Below, piece by piece: positions 45,061 to 50,705 of a stretch of DNA of 50,705 nt. The notes beneath the pieces are model-generated. The model was given only the letters and a program-made list of their open reading frames with translations, had not been told where the DNA came from and did not search any database. The stretch's first letter is position 1; every line of letters starts with the position of its first letter. The stretch is from Actinomycetes bacterium (GTDB taxonomy: Bacteria; Actinomycetota; Acidimicrobiia; Acidimicrobiales; Acidimicrobiaceae). Made by a program: the position numbers and the translations under genes. The stretch is from NCBI GenBank assembly GCA_021799035.1, contig JAJZBG010000001.1:1-50705 (forward strand), written 5' to 3'.

Positions 45061-45677
45061 CAGACCTCCAGAAAGTTTGGTCCCGCTACGAACTGAGTGT
45101 GAACGAATGGACTATATCAAGAAATTTTGGCTGGAATGGTAATATGGTTATTTTTTCAACGGTTTGGCACGAAATCGTTCAAAGATTCTCTCGTTCCGGT
45201 TGCTTGCGCGGGCTGAGATCGCGGGTTTTTAGTCATTCCTTAGATATTGTGGACTGAAAGTGGTGGTTTGCCGACAAGTCGCACAATGCGTGAGAATATT
45301 GGTTGGCAGAAAAATTTTTCAGAAAAAGCCTGACTCGGAATTAGGCATGGGCTCGCCAGTTGAAGGGGCTTATCCTTTTCGCATGGGAAGTTAATGGGGG
45401 CTGGAGACGTCTAGAACATGTCATCGCAGGTAAATGACAATGAGAAACATATAAGGGAATAAAGGTAATACCTCAAACGGCCAAAATGAACTCAGAGATT
45501 GGATGAGCAGACAGAGTGATCTTCTCGAAAATACTGGTATCTACTGTCGCCTAGCCACCGTTCTAGGTTGATGGGGTTGTTGACGCTGGTTAAAGCGATC
45601 TATAAACTCCACAGCTAATCGTTCTGGTGCGCTATGGTTCTCGGCCAGATGGCACCATCAAAACTGGGGGGAAAAGA
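45061..45677. promoter_or_regulatory. 617-bp divergent control region between the ThDP enzyme and tctC
   Basis: No gene is visible. It contains an AT-rich minus-strand promoter area (ACTATA at 45111-45116, read TATAGT on the minus strand), an inverted repeat TGTCAT-N9-ATGACA (45419-45439), and a candidate tctC promoter with TTGACG (45580-45585) and TATAAA (45601-45606), spacer 15. The length is unusual for this compact region. No regulator gene is adjacent, so control would be by a distant factor. Confidence 0.45.
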
Positions 45678-46808
45678 ATGCGTGTTCGCCTTGCCCTGGG
45701 CGCGGCTCTTGCAAGCGCAACTCTGCTAGCAGCCTGTGGCTCCAGTACTTCGGCATCAAGTACCGTTACAACGTCAGGGTCGTCATCCAGTACGACTTCT
45801 GCGGCATCGTCTGGATCAAATCCGCCGAGTATTCCTAACAATCCTTTCGCGGGTAAAACCATACGGCTGATATCGTCAGGCCCCGCGGGATCGACTCATG
45901 ACTTGGCTTGTAGGGCGGTTGCGCCCCTTCTGGCAAAGTATCTCCACGCAACTGTTGACGTTGTCGACATGCCAGGTGGAGGTCAGCTCAAAGCCTGGAA
46001 CTACCTTGCTGCGTCTAAGCCGGACGGACTGACTATCGGAACAAGCGACATCCAAGGTCTGTTGGCAAACTACTGGGAGAAGGTGCCGAACGAAACACCG
46101 AACATTCAGAATCTCAGCTACCTTGGGTTCGTTGCGGGCGGCACCGGAGGAGGAGCCAAAGTCCTCTTCAGCGTAAACACCTCCAAGGCTCCTCTTACTA
46201 GCATTTTCACCCTCGTGCAGGACCACAGCACTCCGGTAAAATACCTTGGTTCAGTGGGCGATGTTTCGGTTCCGATGCTCACAAAGATCTACAACATTCC
46301 TCACGTCTCCCTGACCTCGTATTCGAACTCGCTTGCTGAACTGCAGGGAATCCTGAGAGGTGACGGGCAGATCTCAAATAAGACCTGGGGAGGGTCTTGG
46401 GCATCATTCGTCACCTCCGGCAAGGGCAAGGTTCTCTTGGTGTGGTCAATGAGGCCGAGTTGGAAGATCGAGCCCAATGTGCCGACTCTTGCGACCCTGT
46501 TGAAGAAGGATCCGCCCGCCACTGCCTCTGAGAAGGCTGCGCTTGAAGCAAACGCCACTGCGCTCGATGCCGGTATGGCGTTGATGGGTCCGGCTGGCAT
46601 TCCTTCGAGCAAGATGACCATTCTTGAGGCTGCTATAAAGTGGGCAGTCGCTCAGCCATCATTCATATCAGCATCTCACAAGGCTCAGATATCAACTGGA
46701 TATGAGAGTCCACAGCAGGACGTTGCGGCCATTCAGGCCGGAATGAAGGCAAGCACTGTTGCGACCATTAGGAAGTACGTTGCGCTAAGCACCGGAGTTG
46801 CTTCGTGA
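45678..46808 (+). CDS. tctC: TctC/Bug-family solute-binding lipoprotein
   Basis: Extracytoplasmic receptor of a tripartite tricarboxylate transporter. The lipoprotein signal is MRVRLALGAALASATLLAAC, with Cys 20 lipidated. A Ser/Thr-rich tether of about 40 residues leads to the receptor: KTIRLISSGPAGSTHDLACR and VDVVDMPGGGQLKAWNYLAA match the carboxylate-binding loops of the family. 376 residues. The ATG at 45678 follows GGGGGGAAAAGA; an earlier start at 45627 would put 17 polar residues ahead of the signal peptide. First gene of the transporter operon. Confidence 0.92.
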   Translation: MRVRLALGAALASATLLAACGSSTSASSTVTTSGSSSSTTSAASSGSNPPSIPNNPFAGKTIRLISSGPAGSTHDLACRAVAPLLAKYLHATVDVVDMPGGGQLKAWNYLAASKPDGLTIGTSDIQGLLANYWEKVPNETPNIQNLSYLGFVAGGTGGGAKVLFSVNTSKAPLTSIFTLVQDHSTPVKYLGSVGDVSVPMLTKIYNIPHVSLTSYSNSLAELQGILRGDGQISNKTWGGSWASFVTSGKGKVLLVWSMRPSWKIEPNVPTLATLLKKDPPATASEKAALEANATALDAGMALMGPAGIPSSKMTILEAAIKWAVAQPSFISASHKAQISTGYESPQQDVAAIQAGMKASTVATIRKYVALSTGVAS

Positions 46809-46848
46809 GACGCTTGTTCTGTCAGTTGTACAGCGGAGGTTGTCTTCA

Positions 46849-49011
46849 GTGAATTACTTTCACTCCCTGCTGAGTGCTTTCGGAAATTTCGGAAGTCTCT
46901 CTGTGCTAGTAGTAATGGTCCTCGGGACATTGCTGGGAGTATTTGTTGGAGTGGTACCAGGACTAGGAGGCATCGTCCTCCTAGTGGTACTGCTCCCATT
47001 TCTGTATAACGTGAACCCGGTGATTGGTCTGGCACTTCTGCTGGCTTCTCATTCGGCGATCTACTATGCAGGTTCCACTACGGCAATCCTGATAAACACC
47101 CCAGGAGCACCGGAATCCGCGGCGACCTGTTTCGACGGTCACGCCATGACCAGAAAAGGCCAGGTAGGGCGAGCTCTTGGAATATCAGCAGCATCCACTA
47201 CTTACGGGGGTCTATTCGGGGCAATAGCGATACTCGTTGCGATTCCAGTGATGGTGAGGATGGTGAATATCTTTCATCCTCCCGAGTACTTCTTTTTAAC
47301 CATACTTGCAGTTGTATTGATTGGTCAGCTCCAGTCTGGCTCGCCGACAAAGGGGATAATCTCAGGGCTCTTCGGCTTTCTGCTGTCCTTTGTTGGGGCC
47401 GCAGCAAGTACCGGCACGTTGAGGTACACCTTTGGCCAGTTGGGCCTCTATGACGGCATAAATATTGCCGCTGCAGCGATAGGCCTTTTTGCCATAAGTC
47501 AAATGTTTGTGCTTTTTGGCTCTAGCAAGAGCGTTAGCGGTACGGAGCGCGTTCACTTGACCCGCAAGGAGGTGTGGGGCAGCGTAGGGGGAGGCATAAG
47601 AGACCTCCTGACCCACAAATGGATGGCTACAAAGTCGGCCTTTATAGGCGTCATGTGCGGAGTGATACCCGGAATCGGGTCGACTGCGGCAAACTTCCTC
47701 TCCTACGGGTATGCGATGAGATCTTCCAAAAACCCGGAGAAATATGGAACGGGAATACCGGAAGGAATCATTGCTCCTGAGGCTTCATCAATCTCGAAAG
47801 AGGCGGGTGCACTGATACCGACTGTAGCCCTAGGAGTCCCCAACGGTCCCGCTATGGCAATACTCTTAGCGGCCTTCTCGATTTTGGGACTTCAATCTGG
47901 CCCTGCCATGTTGAGCAACCATTTGCCTCTGGTCTTCTGGATGGTTGTCGTTATCGCTGTTTCTAGTGTTCTCGCCAGCATTTTGGGTCTGGGGCTAGCG
48001 CCAGTTCTGGCGCAGATCACGGTGATTCCTGGACGTGTTCTTGTTCCGTTTGTCTTGGTACTGGCTTCAATTGGAGCTTTTGCATCCACTACGGAACTAA
48101 CGCAGGTTCTAATCATGATGATCATGGGTGGAGTCGGATTAGCCATGAGGCGGCATCATTACTCTCTCCCCGCAGTGATTGTCGGATTGGTTTTGGGCTC
48201 TACCGCTGAAAACAACCTGATCCTGACGCAGAAGATTTTTCAATGGCGCTTCATTGAGCGCCCCTTGACTGATGTGCTGATTCTTGCAATAATTGCGGTG
48301 ATTTTCTTCGGCGCAAGGAAGTCCAGAAGGCTCAAGCAGGCTAGCCAAAAGATATCTCAGCCGTCAGAGGCTCCTGTTGACACAGAGGATCGAGTTGTCC
48401 AGCCGGTGTCTAGGGGAGAGGTGATCTTTGACATTGCCTGGGTGATTGGATCAGCTGCGTACGTGATTATTGGTTCGCGGTATCCCTCTCCAGCTAGCAT
48501 AGGACCCGTTTACCTTGGTGGCGCTCTCTTTATCGTTGGTGTCATTCAGCTGATTGGTGCCTTTGTGCCAAAGTTGAGACGTGTCACCCATGGAGAGGGT
48601 TCATCCGGGCGACATCCAGTCCGTGTTGCTAGCAGTGTTGAAGGGGAGACAAGTCCTCTTCAACATGGTGGAATCCATCCAGAGCCGATTCACGGACTTT
48701 CGGGAGGTGCTGCCCTGATCGAAAAGGTTGAGGAAGAGACACAGAGTGCCGTTGCCCTGGAGGACGATGACGAGCTGTTCGGGGTGGCGCGCCGGCAGGG
48801 AGTTGCGATTTTACTAGCTGCTATTCTCCTGGCTGGAATATATCTCTTTGGTTATGAGATTGCCTGTCCGGTCTGGACATTGGGGTACTTCCTCTTCGTA
48901 CGGCGATGGAAGATATACACCTCTGTCATAGCGGCGGTTGCAATGCTGGTTGTATATATCGCGGTGTCTCACCTGATCACGGGAGTGATTTTCCCAACAG
49001 GCATTTTCTAA
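46849..49011 (+). CDS. tctA: TctA-TctB fusion, tripartite tricarboxylate transporter membrane protein
   Basis: A 720-residue membrane protein. The first 500 residues are the large TctA permease with its signature GVVPGLGGIVLLVVLLPFLY and the second-half echo GVIPGIGSTAANFLSYGYAM, plus HSAIYYAGSTTAILINTPGA. After an Arg/Lys-rich linker, about 525-720 is a TctB-like unit with four helices (RGEVIFDIAWVIGSAAYVII, then IGPVYLGGALFIVGVIQLIG), interrupted by an 80-residue acidic/polar insert. TctB is normally a separate gene. The start is a GTG with GGAGG 9 nt ahead; a TTG at 46798 overlaps tctC. It forms with TctC a complete importer of a carboxylate driven by an ion gradient. Confidence 0.9.
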   Translation: MNYFHSLLSAFGNFGSLSVLVVMVLGTLLGVFVGVVPGLGGIVLLVVLLPFLYNVNPVIGLALLLASHSAIYYAGSTTAILINTPGAPESAATCFDGHAMTRKGQVGRALGISAASTTYGGLFGAIAILVAIPVMVRMVNIFHPPEYFFLTILAVVLIGQLQSGSPTKGIISGLFGFLLSFVGAAASTGTLRYTFGQLGLYDGINIAAAAIGLFAISQMFVLFGSSKSVSGTERVHLTRKEVWGSVGGGIRDLLTHKWMATKSAFIGVMCGVIPGIGSTAANFLSYGYAMRSSKNPEKYGTGIPEGIIAPEASSISKEAGALIPTVALGVPNGPAMAILLAAFSILGLQSGPAMLSNHLPLVFWMVVVIAVSSVLASILGLGLAPVLAQITVIPGRVLVPFVLVLASIGAFASTTELTQVLIMMIMGGVGLAMRRHHYSLPAVIVGLVLGSTAENNLILTQKIFQWRFIERPLTDVLILAIIAVIFFGARKSRRLKQASQKISQPSEAPVDTEDRVVQPVSRGEVIFDIAWVIGSAAYVIIGSRYPSPASIGPVYLGGALFIVGVIQLIGAFVPKLRRVTHGEGSSGRHPVRVASSVEGETSPLQHGGIHPEPIHGLSGGAALIEKVEEETQSAVALEDDDELFGVARRQGVAILLAAILLAGIYLFGYEIACPVWTLGYFLFVRRWKIYTSVIAAVAMLVVYIAVSHLITGVIFPTGIF

Positions 49012-49050
49012 GTCATTCAGAGAGGCTCGTTGCTTCTTGACTTTGTGTTG

Positions 49051-49086
49051 GCCCTGCCAAGAAGGCATTAGCCGCTTTGGCAGGGC
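49051..49086 (+). terminator. Rho-independent terminator after the TctA-TctB gene
   Basis: GCCCTGCCAA (49051-49060) pairs with TTGGCAGGGC (49077-49086). The loop holds a small inner stem GGC-atta-GCC. A T-rich tail (tttgcatttct) follows. It lies 40 bp after the stop codon. Confidence 0.85.
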
Positions 49087-49212
49087 TTTGCATTTCTAAT
49101 TAGAGTGATTGGAGCTCCAGCCATTCTTTGGTGGTTTGATAGTCTGAGTAGCTTTGAGGCAAATGCGGAATGATCGGTCATTGTAAGTGGGTGTTATTTT
49201 GTGATGCTGTAG

Positions 49213-49247
49213 AAAATGCCACCTTCTATGATCAGATAGGGCATTTT
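49213..49247 (+). terminator. Attenuator-like hairpin just upstream of the maoC start
   Basis: AAAATGCC (49213-49220) pairs with GGCATTTT (49240-49247), with an inner CTAT/ATAG helix (49226-49229 and 49236-49239), followed by a T-run. It ends only 20 nt before the maoC ATG, after another terminator at 49051, and so would lie in the maoC leader if the promoter is at 49090-49200. Confidence 0.6.
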
Positions 49248-49267
49248 TCTTGACTTCAAGGATAGCA

Positions 49268-50119
49268 ATGGCACTGAATTTGGATCTGGAGGGCGTGAGT
49301 CTTGGTCCCTTCCCTCATAGATGGGAACCCAAAGACGCTATCCTTTATGCGCTGAGCGTTGGAGCTGGCGTGTCTGATCTGGCATACACCACGGAAAACT
49401 CCCTTGGTGTGGTTCAGAAGGTACTTCCGACTTTCGGCGTGGTCGGGATCGGACCTATCGCGATGGAGGTCTGGGATAGGATCGGTTCCTTTGATGCTTC
49501 TCAGCTCTTGCATCTAGAGCAGAGCATTGAAATCAAGGCGGATCTCCCCGCGGTTGCAGATGTGGAAACGATTTCACGGATCGAGGGTATTTACGATCGG
49601 ATCACTGGCGCTTCTGTCGAAGTCAAGTTCACCACTAGAGAAGCGCGGACAGGCTCAACCCTGTTTGAGACAGTTTCGACTGTTTTCATTCGCGGCGAAG
49701 GTGGTTTTGGCGGACCGAGGGGAACCCGTGCCAAGGCGATTGCACTTCCCGACAGAGATCCGGACTTTGTGATCACCTACGAGACTCAACCGACGCAGGC
49801 CCTTCTGTACAGGTTGAATGGTGATCGAAATCCGCTCCATTCCGATCCTGAGTTTGCCCGGTCGGCGGGTTTCGATCGCCCGATTCTTCATGGCCTTTGC
49901 ACCTATGGCTTTGCTGGCCGCGCTCTGCTCGGCACATGTTGCGACAACCAGGCAGAACGTTTTGGCGTCATGTCTGCTAGGTTTGCAGCTCCCGTATATC
50001 CGGGTGACCTACTGACAACAAACGTCTGGGAGACCGAAGAGGGTGCGGTGTTTTTTGTTGAGAATCAGGCGGGTGTGACCGTGCTGGATCGAGGGAGATT
50101 TGTATATAGGGGTGCATAG
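49268..50119 (+). CDS. MaoC-like double hot-dog dehydratase/hydratase
   Basis: A 283-residue protein with two hot-dog halves, as in eukaryotic-type hydratase 2. The C-terminal half carries the catalytic segment RNPLHSDPEFARSAGFDRPI followed by LHGLCTYGFAG (about 186 on), where Asp and His hydrate trans-2-enoyl-CoA to the (R)-3-hydroxy form. The N-terminal half resembles KDAILYALSVGAGVSDLAYT. It acts in fatty-acid, sterol or related acyl-CoA metabolism. I chose the ATG at 49268, with AAGGA 5 nt upstream; an earlier TTG at 49250 sits in the T-run of the hairpin. Monocistronic. Confidence 0.9.
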   Translation: MALNLDLEGVSLGPFPHRWEPKDAILYALSVGAGVSDLAYTTENSLGVVQKVLPTFGVVGIGPIAMEVWDRIGSFDASQLLHLEQSIEIKADLPAVADVETISRIEGIYDRITGASVEVKFTTREARTGSTLFETVSTVFIRGEGGFGGPRGTRAKAIALPDRDPDFVITYETQPTQALLYRLNGDRNPLHSDPEFARSAGFDRPILHGLCTYGFAGRALLGTCCDNQAERFGVMSARFAAPVYPGDLLTTNVWETEEGAVFFVENQAGVTVLDRGRFVYRGA

Positions 50120-50186
50120 TTGGCAAGTATCGATCGTCAGAGTGAGTGAGCGGTGCGAGCAACAGCCTAGATTTATTCACTAAGTT

Positions 50187-50271
50187 GCCCGGGTGGCGGA
50201 ATGGTAGACGCAGGGGGCTTAAACCCCCCGGGCCCGGAGGGGCCATGCGGGTTCGAGTCCCGCCCCGGGTA
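50187..50271 (+). tRNA. tRNA-Leu (anticodon UAA)
   Basis: An 85-nt class II tRNA. Acceptor strands are 50187-50193 and 50264-50270; the D-stem is GCG/CGC; the anticodon stem GGGGG/CCCCC encloses loop CTTAAAC with anticodon TAA at 50220-50222; the long variable arm has a 5-bp GGCCC/GGGCC stem; the T-arm is GCGGG-TTCGAGT-CCCGC; the discriminator is A. The first pair is G-U. CCA is not encoded. No integrase or att repeat is seen next to it. Confidence 0.95.
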
Positions 50272-50301
50272 CCCCCGTGTTTTCTGAAAGTCTGGAGGAC
50301 T

Positions 50302-50705
50302 GTGTCAGATCGCTATACGAGCATCTTCCGCAAACTTGAAGATTGGCCAGTCCAGAACTACGCATGTTTTGTTCTGGACACAAGTACTGGTTCAGAGGAG
50401 GTCTTTGGGGACTATCACAGAATCTTCAAGTGGGCTTCAGTTAGCAAGTTGGCAACGGCTATCGGGATTCTCTCAGCGGTTTCAGAAGGGGTGTTAGGGC
50501 TGGAAGAGGAGCTGCCGAACGGGTCTCTTCTTTGTGATGTCCTTGCCCACGCATCAGGTCTTGCGACCGAGATCGACTTGGCTTGCACAATTTTTGACCA
50601 ACGCCCCGCAGTCGCACCACGTACTCGCAGAATCTATTCCAATGCCGGATTTGAGCTGCTCGGAGCAAGTCTCGAGCGTTCAAGTGGATTCGAGTTCAGC
50701 GAGTA
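50302..50705 (+). CDS. Beta-lactamase-family serine hydrolase, 5' part
   Basis: The gene runs off the right edge; 134 residues are visible. The SxxK nucleophile motif is S46-V-S-K49 (FKWASVSKLATA), and Y112-S-N114 (IYSNAGFELLG) is the second motif of class C beta-lactamases, DD-peptidases and related esterases; HASGL (83-87) is another typical segment. No signal peptide is seen, which favours a cytoplasmic esterase or a member of unknown role. GTG start with GGAGG 3 nt upstream. It follows the tRNA gene by 30 bp. Confidence 0.85.
   Translation, partial: MSDRYTSIFRKLEDWPVQNYACFVLDTSTGSEEVFGDYHRIFKWASVSKLATAIGILSAVSEGVLGLEEELPNGSLLCDVLAHASGLATEIDLACTIFDQRPAVAPRTRRIYSNAGFELLGASLERSSGFEFSE

Noticed and set aside
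50187-50705. Integration site at tRNA-Leu
   Set aside because: No integrase, no repeat of the tRNA 3' end seen in the window, and a normal gene follows.

Overview
The window reads as the chromosome of an acidophilic actinobacterium, most likely of the class Acidimicrobiia (an Acidithrix-, Ferrithrix- or Ferrimicrobium-like lineage). This placement is an inference. It rests on the actinobacterial gene order glmU-prs-rplY-pth-mfd-surA-like-mazG-eno-divIC, a type II (eukaryote-like) glutamine synthetase, a DUF501 protein, many GTG/TTG starts, apparently leaderless genes, and a secreted G1 glutamic peptidase, a family that works at acid pH. No phage, transposase, integrase or CRISPR array is visible.

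Layout. (1) 0-14 kb holds mostly single genes: GSII, an Hsp20 plus XRE-cupin regulator pair, DNA polymerase IV, an HTH/Clp-N protein, the G1 peptidase, a YbhN-type membrane protein, a SHOCT miniprotein, a short class II ribonucleotide reductase, a divergent MarR/ClC pair sharing an elegant operator array, and a GAF-GGDEF protein. (2) 14-25.2 kb is the housekeeping block: GlmU (with a severely shortened acetyltransferase domain), Prs, L25, Pth (probable AUA start), Mfd, a parvulin lipoprotein, MazG, enolase and DivIC. (3) 25.3-37.3 kb holds heme A synthase, then an MFS transporter and IclR regulator (divergent), then a complete form II CO-dehydrogenase-like molybdenum hydroxylase operon: coxS-coxL-coxM, a MoxR ATPase, a CoxE VWA protein, XdhC, a MocA-like cytidylyltransferase and CoxG. 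This block sits exactly between divIC and DUF501, which are neighbours in other actinobacteria, so it looks like an insertion into an ancestral operon. (4) 37.8-42.5 kb has two tandem paralogous two-domain family 2 glycosyltransferases on the minus strand, then a GNAT acetyltransferase. (5) 43.3-49 kb carries a ThDP-dependent decarboxylase-like enzyme, divergent from a tripartite tricarboxylate transporter (lipoprotein receptor plus a TctA-TctB fusion). (6) 49-50.7 kb has a MaoC-type hydratase behind an attenuator-like hairpin, tRNA-Leu(UAA), and the start of a beta-lactamase-family serine hydrolase.

How it works together. The cox block encodes the three-subunit hydroxylase (Mo, 2x[2Fe-2S], FAD) and its maturation and anchoring factors. 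Its large subunit carries the form II signature AYRGAGR, not the form I CO-oxidising one, so the true substrate is open. The flanking MFS permease and IclR regulator suggest an imported organic substrate. The ThDP enzyme and TTT transporter look like a second, separate uptake-and-decarboxylation module. Starts were reassigned from Shine-Dalgarno spacing or promoter position where stated. No database search or computation was run.
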